A stretch of DNA of 64,000 bases from Parabacteroides sp. An277 (GTDB lineage Bacteria; Bacteroidota; Bacteroidia; Bacteroidales; Tannerellaceae). The translations under genes were made by a program, and so were the position numbers. Below, piece by piece: positions 7,973-17,194 of the stretch. Numbering within the stretch: the first letter of the stretch is position 1; each line of letters opens with the position of its first letter. Below the pieces are notes generated by a model. That model was not told the DNA's origin. It saw only the letters and a list, made by a program, of their open reading frames with translations, and searched no databases. The stretch lies in assembly GCF_002159645.1 (NCBI RefSeq), contig NZ_NFJB01000003.1:62001-126000 (forward strand), in the 5' to 3' direction.

Positions 7973-10270
7973 ATGAACAAGATATTATTGTTATTGGTGA
8001 GCCTGAGCTGTATCCTATGGGAAGCAAAGGCTGAAGAGTTGAAGTTGAATCCATCGGATGCGAACGTGTTCGGGCATGTGGTGGATAAGCAATCGGGTGA
8101 GCATTTGCCCTACATAAATATATTCCTGCGTGGGACGACGATTGGCACGGTAACAGATGCTACCGGTCATTATGCGATGACGAACTTACCGGAAGGGACC
8201 TTTACGATTGTCATGAAATCCATCGGTTATCAAACCATTGAGAAACAAATTGAATTGAAGAAAGGCAAGACGCTTGAGGTGAATTTCGAAGCCGAAGAGG
8301 ATGCCGTCTCGCTGGATGGCGTGGTGGTATCAGCTAATCGGAATGAAACGACCCGCCGCATGGCTCCCTCGCTGGTAAATGTGTTGGACGCGAAGGTATT
8401 CGAGACATCCAATGCTACCTCGCTGGCGGATGGTTTGAATTTCCAACCCGGCGTGCGGGTAGAGAATAATTGCCAGAACTGCGGATTCCAGCAGGTGCGA
8501 ATCAACGGATTGGAAGGTCCTTATACGCAGATTTTAGTAGATAGCCGTCCGATATTTAGTGCGTTGACGGGCGTATATGGCTTGGAGCAAATTCCGGCCA
8601 ATATGATAGAGCGCGTGGAGGTAATGCGGGGTGGAGGCTCTGCGCTGTTCGGCGCATCGGCCATTGCCGGTACCATTAATATTATTACCAAGGAACCACT
8701 ACGTAACTCGGCTCAATTGGCGCACTCGCTGACGATGATTGGAGGGAGTAGTTCGGATAACAACACGACGCTGAACGCCTCATTGGTTACGGACGACCAT
8801 AAGGCGGGGATTTACCTCTTCGGGCAATCGCGTCATCGTTCCTCGTATGATCATGACGGGGATGGCTTCTCGGAATTGGGACAGATAGATGCGCGTACGG
8901 TAGGATTCCGCTCGTATCTGAAGACCAGTAATTATTCGAAGCTGACGTTCGAGTTCCATAATATCAGCGAATATCGTAGGGGAGGAGACCAAATCAATCG
9001 TCCGCCGCACGAAGCGTTGGTGGCTGAACAGACCGACCATATTATCAATGGCGGAGGAGTAAAATATGACCTATTCTCTAAGAATATGAAACACCGGCTG
9101 AATGTCTATGCCTCTGCCCAGCATACCAAGCGACAGAGTTATTATGGGACGAACCAGAATCCGGATGCTTATGGACATACGACGGATATGACCTTTGTAG
9201 GGGGCGCGCAATATTCCTATGAGTGGGATAAATGTCTTTTCCTGCCGGCCACTTTCACTGGAGGTATGGAATATAACTATGATGGGCTGAAGGATGAGAT
9301 GCTGGGTTATCATCGTATTGTGGACCAGAAGGTACATATCGAGAGCCTTTTCTTACAGAATGAATGGAAGAATGCGCAGTGGAGCTTCCTGATTGGCGGA
9401 CGTTTTGATAAGCATAACTTGATAGACCATGTCATATTCAGTCCGCGTGCTAACGTGCGTTTCAATCCGACGGAAGACATCAATCTGCGCCTCTCTTATT
9501 CCAGTGGTTTCCGGGCTCCGCAGGCATTCGACGAGGACTTGCACGTAGCGGCTGTCGGAGGCGAGGTGTCGATTATTCGTTTGGCTGAGGATTTGAGTGA
9601 GGAAAAATCGCAGAGCCTGAGTGCTTCGATTGATTTTTATCGCCGATTAGGTCCTGTCCAGCTTAACCTCTTGGCCGAGGGGTTCTATACCGATTTGCGC
9701 GATGTCTTTTATTTGCAAGAGAGCGGGACGGACGAGCAGGGCAATCAGATTATGGAGCGTCGTAACGGTTCGGGAGCACGAGTAATGGGTGTCAATTTAG
9801 AAGGTAAAATGGCGTATGCGTGGATGCAACTTCAGGCAGGCGTTACAATCCAGCGGAGCCGTTATAAGGAGGAGATGACGTGGAGCGAAGACCCCAGCAT
9901 CGCGCCCCAAAAGAAAATGTTCCGTACACCAGACTTTTACGGTTATTTCACCTCTACTTTTACGCCGCTGAAACCTTTAAGCATTTCGCTGACGGGTACC
10001 TATACGGGCAGTATGTTGGTGCAACACATGGCTGGATATATTCCGCAAGACCGCGAAGAAACAACGCCCGACTTCTTCGATATGAACCTGAAGGTGGCGT
10101 ATGATATTCCGATCTTCCGTACGGTAACGTTGCAGGTAAATGCCGGCGTGCAGAATCTGTTTAATGCCTACCAAGATGATTTTGACCAAGGCAAGGACCG
10201 CGACTCGAAGTATATCTACGGGCCGGGCTTGCCGCGCAGTTATTTCGTTGGCTGCAAGATCTCTTATTAA
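7973..10270 (+). CDS. TonB-dependent outer-membrane receptor, possibly for a metal
   Basis: A 765-aa receptor with signal peptide MNKILLLLVSLSCILWEAKA. Residues about 32-108 form a carboxypeptidase-regulatory-like domain (VFGHVVDKQSGEHLPYINI), common in Bacteroidetes receptors. A TonB-box-like segment (LDGVVVSA, about 115) is followed by the plug (about 125-240, with IERVEVMRGGGSALFGASAI and GTINIITKEP) and a 22-strand-type barrel to the C-terminal Tyr. An unusual NCQNCGF motif (Cys167, Cys170) sits in the plug. The small His-rich membrane protein is upstream. Import of a metal or metal complex is a reasonable guess; substrate is not shown by the sequence. It is smaller than SusC proteins and has no SusD partner here. 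Confidence 0.9.
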   Translation: MNKILLLLVSLSCILWEAKAEELKLNPSDANVFGHVVDKQSGEHLPYINIFLRGTTIGTVTDATGHYAMTNLPEGTFTIVMKSIGYQTIEKQIELKKGKTLEVNFEAEEDAVSLDGVVVSANRNETTRRMAPSLVNVLDAKVFETSNATSLADGLNFQPGVRVENNCQNCGFQQVRINGLEGPYTQILVDSRPIFSALTGVYGLEQIPANMIERVEVMRGGGSALFGASAIAGTINIITKEPLRNSAQLAHSLTMIGGSSSDNNTTLNASLVTDDHKAGIYLFGQSRHRSSYDHDGDGFSELGQIDARTVGFRSYLKTSNYSKLTFEFHNISEYRRGGDQINRPPHEALVAEQTDHIINGGGVKYDLFSKNMKHRLNVYASAQHTKRQSYYGTNQNPDAYGHTTDMTFVGGAQYSYEWDKCLFLPATFTGGMEYNYDGLKDEMLGYHRIVDQKVHIESLFLQNEWKNAQWSFLIGGRFDKHNLIDHVIFSPRANVRFNPTEDINLRLSYSSGFRAPQAFDEDLHVAAVGGEVSIIRLAEDLSEEKSQSLSASIDFYRRLGPVQLNLLAEGFYTDLRDVFYLQESGTDEQGNQIMERRNGSGARVMGVNLEGKMAYAWMQLQAGVTIQRSRYKEEMTWSEDPSIAPQKKMFRTPDFYGYFTSTFTPLKPLSISLTGTYTGSMLVQHMAGYIPQDREETTPDFFDMNLKVAYDIPIFRTVTLQVNAGVQNLFNAYQDDFDQGKDRDSKYIYGPGLPRSYFVGCKISY

Positions 10271-10292
10271 GCAGGGAAATTCGCGTTTGCTA

Positions 10293-10340
10293 CCCATGCA
10301 TGGGGCATGATAGCCCCTTATGCATGGGATATTTTTATAT
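10293..10340 (+). terminator. Hairpin terminator after the TonB receptor
   Basis: CCCATGCATGGGGC (10293-10306) pairs with GCCCCttATGCATGGG (10313-10328), followed by the T-rich ATATTTTTATAT. It lies 22 bp after the receptor stop. Confidence 0.6.
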
Positions 10341-10370
10341 CCTGCGGACAGCAGAATCGGGATTTATCGT

Positions 10371-10378
10371 TAATTTTG
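10371..10378 (+). promoter_or_regulatory. Possible -7 element (TAATTTTG) of the DUF554 gene
   Basis: Matches TAnnTTTG but ends only 4 bp before the ATG at 10383, so a transcript from it would have almost no leader. No convincing -33 element is visible. Confidence 0.35.
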
Positions 10379-10382
10379 CGGC

Positions 10383-11066
10383 ATGATAGGTACTATAGTA
10401 AATACGCTTTGCATCGTGGCGGGCAGTTGCATCGGAAGCGTGGCCAAACGTGCCATCAAGCCCCGCTATCAGTCTGCTCTGTATAACGCATTAGGATTGG
10501 CTACCCTTGTGTTGGGGGCGAATGCGGTGGTGACGCACTTGCCGGATAGCTCCTATCCGGTCCTGTTTATTGCCAGCCTGGCATTAGGTTCGTTGGTGGG
10601 GACAATATGCGACCTGGACGGACGTTTCAAGCGGTTGGTGAAACGGTTCTCGCGGACGAACTTGGCGGAAGGTCTTTCGACGGGCATCCTGCTCTTTTGT
10701 GTAGGCTCTCTTTCGATGGTGGGACCCATCCTGAGCGCACTCTATGGAGATAACACTTATCTTTTTACGAATGCGATGCTCGATTTGGTCTCGTCGGCTA
10801 TCTTGGCCAGTACCTATGGCATAGGCATGGCACTTGCAGCGCCGGTATTATTTTGTTCGCAGGGGACGATTTATCTGATTACGTCGTTGGCTGGGAATGT
10901 CATATCGGAAGCGTTGATGAACGAAATCACCATTGTCGGGGGCGTATTGATTGTCAGTTCCGGCCTTGCCATCCTGCGCATACAGGACTGCAAGACCGTG
11001 AACATGCTACCCGCGCTGCTTTTCCCGATTCTCTTTTTCGGAGTGAAACAGCTTTTATCCTTATAA
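10383..11066 (+). CDS. DUF554 family inner-membrane protein
   Basis: A 227-aa polytopic membrane protein. The start MIGTIVNTLCIVAGSCIG and internal SALYNALGLATLVLGA, GILLFCVGSLSMVGP and DLVSSAILASTYGIGMALAAP match the DUF554 (YqgA/YdfK-like) family. Seven or so hydrophobic segments cover the length. The function of the family is not established; transport is likely from its topology. The gene is convergent with tolC-like gene 11061-12407, and the two reading frames overlap by 6 bp, so no terminator separates them. Confidence 0.88.
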   Translation: MIGTIVNTLCIVAGSCIGSVAKRAIKPRYQSALYNALGLATLVLGANAVVTHLPDSSYPVLFIASLALGSLVGTICDLDGRFKRLVKRFSRTNLAEGLSTGILLFCVGSLSMVGPILSALYGDNTYLFTNAMLDLVSSAILASTYGIGMALAAPVLFCSQGTIYLITSLAGNVISEALMNEITIVGGVLIVSSGLAILRIQDCKTVNMLPALLFPILFFGVKQLLSL

Positions 11067-12407
11067 GCTAAGCGGCGTCCCGTTGTAGAAATCCAATATC
11101 TTGGTACGGAGGATGAACTCATACTTGGCTTGTGCCTCTTCGGAGAGGCTTTTGGCGTAGTTGGTTTTTGCCTCATTGTATTCGAATACCGAGGATTTTC
11201 CTGCCTCGTACCGTTCGCGGGCGTATTGGAAGGCGGTGCGGGTTGCTTCGACCGAACGTCCCGTGGCGCGGTATTTACTCTGGGCAGCCGTCGCATTGTA
11301 GTAAGCCTGTTGTATTTCCTTGTAGAGCGCCTTCTTGGTGTTCTCCATCAAGAGTTCCTGGTTATGGATGTTCAGTTTGGCTGTCCGGACGTTATTACGC
11401 GTCTGGAACCGGTTGAACAACGGAATCGTGAGTGAGAAGCCTATCGTCTTACGCCCATTTTGGTTCAATTGGTCGGCAAACGAAGGGGATTCAATATCAC
11501 CCGTATAATAATGGTAGTAACCATTCGAGTAACTGGCCCCGAACGAGAGTTGCGGGAAATAATAGGAGCGTGCTACCTTCAGTTGCTTCTTCTGGCTTTC
11601 CAATAGGTATTCTTGTTCCTTGATTTGCGGCTTGAAGGCGACGGCATGCGCATAGATGTCGTCGGGCGGAAGGATGCTGCCGAGGTATTTCTGCACGGCA
11701 TCGAGCGTATCGGGCGTTTGGACGTCGAACGTTTCACCGGCATGCTCCATCTCCAAGCTCTGGGCCAGATCGAGCAAGGCGAGGCGGACGTTGTTTTCGG
11801 CTTCCGTGCGGGATACTTCATCATTGGCCGCTTGCGCTTGGATATCGTAGAGTTGGGAGAGCGGTACTTTTCCGGCCTTTACCATCGCTTGGGTCTTCGT
11901 CACCTGTTCTTCGCTATAGGCCAATTGGAGTTCGGCGATGCGTAATAGTTCTTTATTGTAGAGTGCTTGCAAATAATAACCGGCAATCTGGATAGAGAGG
12001 TCCTCTTTCGCGCGGTTGAGGTTCTCGATGGCAGCTTGGAGGTTCAATCGCTTGGCGGCAATGTCGCTTGGCGTGCGGAGCCCGTCGAAGATGGGCATCG
12101 TGAGCGAGACCGATGCCGAGGTGTTCGATGAGTTCTGGTCTGCAATCACGCCCGTACGGGATGGCGAGCGACCGAAGTCGAAGTTTTGTCCTATCGAGGC
12201 ATTCAAGTCTGGCAACCAGCTGAATTTACTGGTATGCAGTTCTACTTTGCGCGCTTGATGTTCCACTTCGCGTTGTTTCAGGTCGATGTTATGCGTTAAA
12301 GCATAGCGGATACACTCTTCCAAGGTCCATTGCTTGGTTGGCTCTGTCGCGGCGAATCCTGCGAGGCTCGCCCAAAGAAGGCACGTCGTTATAATCGTTG
12401 TTTTCAT
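11061..12407 (-). CDS. TolC-family outer-membrane efflux channel
   Basis: A 448-aa protein with signal peptide (MKTTIITTCLLWASLAGFAA) and the two-fold repeated helical layout of TolC/OEP proteins: an N-terminal WTLEECIRYALTHNIDLKQ motif (about 27-45), barrel strands and long coiled-coil helices in each half (ALYNKELLRIAELQLAYSEE; ALYKEIQQAYYNATAAQSKY). It is the outer-membrane exit duct of a tripartite pump and is the last gene of the operon ATPase-permease-permease-adaptor-TolC, 16 bp after the adaptor. Its stop overlaps the convergent DUF554 gene. Confidence 0.93.
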   Translation of the reverse strand: MKTTIITTCLLWASLAGFAATEPTKQWTLEECIRYALTHNIDLKQREVEHQARKVELHTSKFSWLPDLNASIGQNFDFGRSPSRTGVIADQNSSNTSASVSLTMPIFDGLRTPSDIAAKRLNLQAAIENLNRAKEDLSIQIAGYYLQALYNKELLRIAELQLAYSEEQVTKTQAMVKAGKVPLSQLYDIQAQAANDEVSRTEAENNVRLALLDLAQSLEMEHAGETFDVQTPDTLDAVQKYLGSILPPDDIYAHAVAFKPQIKEQEYLLESQKKQLKVARSYYFPQLSFGASYSNGYYHYYTGDIESPSFADQLNQNGRKTIGFSLTIPLFNRFQTRNNVRTAKLNIHNQELLMENTKKALYKEIQQAYYNATAAQSKYRATGRSVEATRTAFQYARERYEAGKSSVFEYNEAKTNYAKSLSEEAQAKYEFILRTKILDFYNGTPLSL

Positions 12408-12422
12408 ATACTTTGAGGTGGT

Positions 12423-13538
12423 TTATTGATTGGTTATGGCCGCTCCGCGCAGGGAGTCGTCGGTAGTAAGTCCTCCTTTTACCTCGATGTTAATGCCATC
12501 CGAGAGTCCGATTTCAATCGGGTGTTTCTCGAATATTTGTTCCGGCTTCTCCTGTTTCAAGAGATAAACGAAGGTCGAATCGCCTTGAAACTCGACAGTA
12601 CTTTCGGGAATTGTCAGCACGCTGTCGGCGCGTTCCAAGATAATCTCGGCATTTGCGCTATAGCCTGCCCGGATAAAGGCATCTTCCGGCACTTGGAGCG
12701 CGGCTTTGATTTCGAATTGGATGGCACCGTTTTCTTCCACACCCTTCGGCGCGACGTATTCCAAGTGTGCGTCGAGTTTGCGGCTTTCCATCGCGCCGAT
12801 GGTGAGGATGATGGGCATCCCCTCGTGGATGCGCCCGATTTCGGTTTCATCTACGTTGCCTTTGAATATCATATCATTCATGTCGGCCACGGTCGCGATG
12901 GTCGTGCCATCGTTGAAGTTGTTCGCTTGGATGACGGAGTTACCCACCTTCACGGGCACATCCAGAATCATGCCATCGATGGTGCTGCGAATCTGTGTGG
13001 TACTTGTCACGTTCGAGTTCTTCGCAATACCGTCTCGCACGATTTCCAACTCGCTTTGCGCCGTGTTGCGCTCCTCTACGGCCTTATCGTAATTGGCTTG
13101 GCTCGTCTCGAACTCTTCCCGCGCGATGACGCCCTGTTCATACAGCTCCTTGTCGCGTTTATACACCTCTTCTACTTGTCGGAGCGAGATTTCGGCCACA
13201 TTCACCCGTGATTCGGCGCTGTTGAGCTGCACCATTTCCGGGATGACTTTGATGGTAGCGATAATTTCGCCTGCCTTCACCATCTGCCCCGCCTCTTTTT
13301 TTATCTCGGCGATAATGCCGGAGATTTGCGGCTTAATTTCTACCTCATAACGCGGTTCGACGTTGCCCGTCGCCACGGCTTTCGTTTCGATGGTACCCTT
13401 CTGCGGTTTCACCACTTCGTAAACCGTCACTACGGGTTGCGCCTTCTTCCAGAGGAAATAAAATGTCCCGACGACTGCCGCTGCAATGATAGTCAACAGC
13501 GTCGTCCGCATGATTTTTTTGATAACTCTGTTTTTCAT
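12423..13538 (-). CDS. MacA/HlyD-type periplasmic adaptor
   Basis: A 371-aa membrane-fusion protein. An N-terminal membrane anchor (about residues 12-30) is followed by a barrel-sandwich half (KPQISGIIAEIKKEAGQMVKAGEIIATI), a coiled-coil hairpin (LRQVEEVYKRDKELYEQGVI... TAQSELEIV) and the second half (IDGMILDVPVKVGNSVIQ) plus a beta-barrel domain. It links an inner-membrane ABC pump to TolC. It precedes the TolC gene by 16 bp. The upstream gap to the permease gene (243 bp) holds tandem hairpin array B, unusual inside an operon. Confidence 0.92.
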   Translation of the reverse strand: MKNRVIKKIMRTTLLTIIAAAVVGTFYFLWKKAQPVVTVYEVVKPQKGTIETKAVATGNVEPRYEVEIKPQISGIIAEIKKEAGQMVKAGEIIATIKVIPEMVQLNSAESRVNVAEISLRQVEEVYKRDKELYEQGVIAREEFETSQANYDKAVEERNTAQSELEIVRDGIAKNSNVTSTTQIRSTIDGMILDVPVKVGNSVIQANNFNDGTTIATVADMNDMIFKGNVDETEIGRIHEGMPIILTIGAMESRKLDAHLEYVAPKGVEENGAIQFEIKAALQVPEDAFIRAGYSANAEIILERADSVLTIPESTVEFQGDSTFVYLLKQEKPEQIFEKHPIEIGLSDGINIEVKGGLTTDDSLRGAAITNQ

Positions 13539-13590
13539 ATCCTTATTCTATTTAATTATTATTCCTTTTATGCCGGATTCTATCCTGAAT

Positions 13591-13755
13591 CCTTATATAT
13601 TTACCATTTCAATACGGAGATGGTAAAGAAATCGAATATCCTTACCATCTTCATACGGTAATGGTAAGGAGACGGGATATATTTACCGTTCCCGTGCTAA
13701 AATAGTAAGGAAATGGGATATATTTACCATTTCCGTACGGAATTGATAAATAATT
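13591..13755. repeat. Tandem hairpin array B, 41-bp period, 4 units, inside the efflux operon
   Basis: TTACC cores lie at 13601, 13642, 13683 and 13723 (spacings 41, 41, 40). In units 1 and 2 TTACCAT pairs with ATGGTAA across a 12-base loop. Unit 4 carries the perfect palindrome TTCCGTACGGAA, and unit 3 is degenerate. The consensus is one long palindrome, ATTTACCATTTCC joined to its complement. It separates the permease gene (stop 13781) from the adaptor (start 13538). Confidence 0.8.
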
Positions 13756-13780
13756 CCACCTATTCCGATCGATTCCATTC

Positions 13781-15043
13781 CTATTCATCCCGCAACGCAT
13801 CAATCGCCTTTATTTGCATCGCCCGCCAAGCCGGAATCAACCCCGCCAACAGTCCGCTGAAGAGGAGGACAAGGGTGGCAGCCACGGCGATTTGTATGTT
13901 CACGCTGGGGTCTTTCATGATGATGTTGTCACTCGGAATCGCCAAGAGCAGGCGATTGGCGAGGTCGAGCAGGAAGACGCCGCAGCTCAGTCCGAGGAGC
14001 CCCGCCATCGCCGTAAGCATCAGGCTCTCGCTCATGACTTGCGAAATGATATCGAACGGCTTCGCCCCCAACGCGCGCCGCACGCCAATTTCTTTTGTCC
14101 GCTCCTTGACCGTCACCATCATGATATTGCTCACGCCGATGATGCCCGCCAGCAACGTCCCCATCCCGACAATCCAAACAAGAATATCGATACCGAGGAA
14201 GAGGTTGAGGAACGTCCCGAACATCTCCGCGAAGTTGAGGACCATAAGGGCCTGCGGGTCGTCGGGCGCAATCTGGTTCTGCTGGAAAACGATTTGCTTG
14301 GATTGCGCGATGATAGCGTTCACGTCGTATCCCGGATACACGCTGGCCGCGAGGATATCAATCTTGTCGCCTCGGTGCATACTCTGTTGCAACGTGCTGA
14401 AGGGGATGAACACGCTTTCATCGGCGCGACCGTTGATGCTGATGTTCGACGACTTCGCCCGCGTGACGCCTACCACCTGGTAGTAAAGCCCGTTCACCCG
14501 GATATATTTCCCACACGGATTGCCGTTCTGGAAGAGCGCCTTGTTTACATCCTCGCCAATCGTGCAGACCTTCCGCCTTTCGCGCTCGTCTATCTGATTC
14601 AGTAAGCGGCCGAAGAGGAGGTCTTGCGTTTCAATCTCGAAATAGGCCGGCGCGACGCCCTTCACATGATAGGTGCCGCTCTTTCGGCCATAGACCACGT
14701 TTTTATCTCCGCTTGCGCCGAAAATCAGGGGCGTAATCTGGTCGATACCCTCCACTTCGCGTTGGATGCTCGCCACGTCTCGGTTCCGCAAATCCCAGCT
14801 GCGTCCTTTATTGAAACCTTTGTAAGGAAGGCTCGTACGGTCGGTGAAAAAGAAAAAGGAGTTGGTAGCGAACCCTTCCGTTTCGCCCAATACCGCGTTC
14901 TTCAGGCCCGTCCCCGAACCTAAGAGGATAATCAACATCAAGATGCCCCAGAAGACCCCGAAGCAGGTCAGGAGGCTGCGCACCTTATTGCGGGTAATCG
15001 TGACCCATATCTCAATCCATCTGTCTCTGTCGAATAGTAACAT
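13781..15043 (-). CDS. MacB-like ABC transporter permease (second of a pair)
   Basis: A 420-aa FtsX-type permease without a fused ATPase. One transmembrane helix near residues 20-42 (VRSLLTCFGVFWGILMLIIL), a large MacB-type periplasmic domain (about 45-290), then three helices in the C-terminal FtsX domain, including the typical LAGIIGVSNIMMVTVKERTKEIGVRRALGA. It lies 18 bp after its paralogue (15062-16324) and probably forms a heterodimer with it. With the ATPase, adaptor and TolC it makes a MacAB-TolC-type mechanotransmission pump; substrate unknown. Confidence 0.92.
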   Translation of the reverse strand: MLLFDRDRWIEIWVTITRNKVRSLLTCFGVFWGILMLIILLGSGTGLKNAVLGETEGFATNSFFFFTDRTSLPYKGFNKGRSWDLRNRDVASIQREVEGIDQITPLIFGASGDKNVVYGRKSGTYHVKGVAPAYFEIETQDLLFGRLLNQIDERERRKVCTIGEDVNKALFQNGNPCGKYIRVNGLYYQVVGVTRAKSSNISINGRADESVFIPFSTLQQSMHRGDKIDILAASVYPGYDVNAIIAQSKQIVFQQNQIAPDDPQALMVLNFAEMFGTFLNLFLGIDILVWIVGMGTLLAGIIGVSNIMMVTVKERTKEIGVRRALGAKPFDIISQVMSESLMLTAMAGLLGLSCGVFLLDLANRLLLAIPSDNIIMKDPSVNIQIAVAATLVLLFSGLLAGLIPAWRAMQIKAIDALRDE

Positions 15044-15061
15044 GTGCTTATATTTTAGGAC

Positions 15062-16324
15062 TTATTCTGTTCTCATGGCTTCAATCGCACTGATGCTAAC
15101 GGCTTTTCGGGCCGGGAAATACCCCGCGAGGACACCTGCCGCCACAATCAGCACCGTAGACGCTAAGGCAATGCTGAGGTTCACGGTCGGATTGAGGAAG
15201 ACTGTGCCGCCTTGACCTGCATTTTGCCCGACGCCAGCTGCCTCCATGCCGCTATTGATTAATTCCGTCAGCCCAATGCCTGACAACATGCCCACATAGC
15301 CAAAGGCAGCCGTGACCAGGATAGACTCGGTAATGACCAACCGCAAAATAGACGCGGGTTTGGCGCCAATGGCCTTGCGGATGCCAAATTCTTTCGTCCG
15401 CTCGCAAACCGTAATCAGCATGATGTTGCTGACACCCACGATACCTGCGACGAGCGTCCCGATACCCACGACCCAGATAAAGAGCGTGATGCCGTTCATG
15501 ACGTTGTTCATCATGCGGAAACTCTCGGCCGTGTTCCAAAAGCCGATGGCATTCGTATCGGTCGGGTCGAATCGGTGGAGACGTGCCATGACGGCTCGGA
15601 AATGGGTCTCGAATTGTTTGTTTGCCTCTTCGCTTACTACCCCTTTCAATGTGAACGAAAAACTACTGAACCCATATCCTTTATTATATAAGGAACGAGC
15701 CGTAGTGAAGGGAATGTATGCCGGAGCATTGTTGTCCTTGTTGTCGTCGTTGTAAATGCCGATGACTTGCCACATCAATCCGCCTGCTTTCACATATTGG
15801 CCTAACGCATGGCCATTCGGAAACAATACTTCCGCCATGCGAGGACTGAGTACAATGACTTTCCGCTCGCCATGCATATCCAATTCGTTGAGGAAACGCC
15901 CGTTTCGCGACTCTACATTGACGTAATTGATTTTCGCATGGTCTGGAAAGACGCCCTGCATTTGTCCGCTCAGGTATTCGGTACCGACGTAGAGCGTGTC
16001 GTTGTGCCAGACGTTGGCCGACATAAGGTCTATTTCTGGAAACAGCTCCTGCAAGATAGGCAAGTCCGTCTCTTTAAAGCGGATTTCACGTCCGGATTGC
16101 ATTCCTTTCCAAGGTTTGTTCGTATAGCCATTCCAGACTTGGACTTTGTTCATCGACATATTTCGGAAGTTGTACATCACGCCGTTACGTAATCCGTTGC
16201 CCGCCGCCAATAGTACAATCAACATAAAAATACCCCACGCGACGGAAAAACCCGTCAAGAATGTCCGTAATTTATTCTGACGGATAGTACTCCATATTTC
16301 CCGGAAATTATCAAAGTCGAACAT
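15062..16324 (-). CDS. MacB-like ABC transporter permease (first of a pair)
   Basis: A 420-aa paralogue of the neighbouring permease with the same topology: first helix at about 20-42, a MacB periplasmic domain, and a C-terminal FtsX domain with LVAGIVGVSNIMLITVCERTKEFGIRKAIGA. The two are recognisably related but clearly diverged, which fits a heterodimeric pump. It starts 27 bp after the ATPase gene. Confidence 0.92.
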   Translation of the reverse strand: MFDFDNFREIWSTIRQNKLRTFLTGFSVAWGIFMLIVLLAAGNGLRNGVMYNFRNMSMNKVQVWNGYTNKPWKGMQSGREIRFKETDLPILQELFPEIDLMSANVWHNDTLYVGTEYLSGQMQGVFPDHAKINYVNVESRNGRFLNELDMHGERKVIVLSPRMAEVLFPNGHALGQYVKAGGLMWQVIGIYNDDNKDNNAPAYIPFTTARSLYNKGYGFSSFSFTLKGVVSEEANKQFETHFRAVMARLHRFDPTDTNAIGFWNTAESFRMMNNVMNGITLFIWVVGIGTLVAGIVGVSNIMLITVCERTKEFGIRKAIGAKPASILRLVITESILVTAAFGYVGMLSGIGLTELINSGMEAAGVGQNAGQGGTVFLNPTVNLSIALASTVLIVAAGVLAGYFPARKAVSISAIEAMRTE

Positions 16325-16351
16325 ACTGTATTCTTTTTGTATGCATATAAT

Positions 16352-17023
16352 TTATTTTTTCTCGATACTGGCAATCAATCCGTCTTTTAAGCGGATAATA
16401 CGGTCGGTCGCATCCGCTACGGATTGTTCGTGGGTGACGATGACCATGGTCATTCCTTCGCGATTGACTCTTCGGAGCAACTCCATCACTTCTACTGTAG
16501 TTTTACTATCCAATGCCCCGGTCGGTTCATCGGCTAGGATAATCTGCGGATGTGCAATCAAAGCACGAGCAATGGCGACGCGTTGCTTCTGTCCTCCAGA
16601 CATTTCATTCGGCATGTGCTCTGCCCAATCTTTCAAGCCAACCATATCCAAATACTCTAAAGCCATTGCGTTTCGTTTCTTTCGGTTAATACCTTGGTAA
16701 TAGAGGGGTAGCGCGACATTCTCTACGGCATTTTTGAATGATATCAGATTGAACGACTGGAATACAAAACCAATCATACGGTTTCGGAGTTCGGCGGCAG
16801 CACTTTCGCTTAGGTCTTTAACCAATTGACCGTTCAAATGATAAGAGCCTGTATCATACGTATCCAATACACCTAAGATATTTAATAATGTAGATTTGCC
16901 CGAACCGGAAGCACCCATAATCGAAACCATTTCTCCTTTTTCGATGTCCAAATCGATACCTTTTAGTACGTGGAGCGGTGCTCCGTTATAATACGTTTTG
17001 TTGAGATTCCGAAGTTCAATCAT
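16352..17023 (-). CDS. MacB/LolD-type ABC transporter ATPase
   Basis: A 223-aa ATPase that energises the two FtsX-type permeases downstream. Walker A is GASGSGKST (residues 37-45), the Q-loop VFQSFNL (about 88-94), the signature MSGGQKQR (141-148), Walker [13 protein letters not shown] (161-172) and the H-loop VTHEQ. It is the first gene of the efflux operon, with a TATATTTG promoter 31 bp upstream. Confidence 0.94.
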   Translation of the reverse strand: MIELRNLNKTYYNGAPLHVLKGIDLDIEKGEMVSIMGASGSGKSTLLNILGVLDTYDTGSYHLNGQLVKDLSESAAAELRNRMIGFVFQSFNLISFKNAVENVALPLYYQGINRKKRNAMALEYLDMVGLKDWAEHMPNEMSGGQKQRVAIARALIAHPQIILADEPTGALDSKTTVEVMELLRRVNREGMTMVIVTHEQSVADATDRIIRLKDGLIASIEKK

Positions 17024-17054
17024 CTGCTTATTGTTTTTTAAAATTAAAACGGTG

Positions 17055-17062
17055 CAAATATA
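17055..17062 (-). promoter_or_regulatory. Promoter -7 element (TATATTTG) of the efflux operon
   Basis: Minus-strand TATATTTG, matching TAnnTTTG, 31 bp upstream of the ATPase ATG at 17023. Confidence 0.55.
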
Positions 17063-17194
17063 TGTACAATTCTATATACCTTGTATCGCATAGTATTTGT
17101 AATTATGAAAGATTAACAGAAGAAGGAAAAGGGACCTTGCCAAAACTTTCCCTCAAGGCGAGGAAAACTTTCATATCCGCCTATTATTTTTTAG

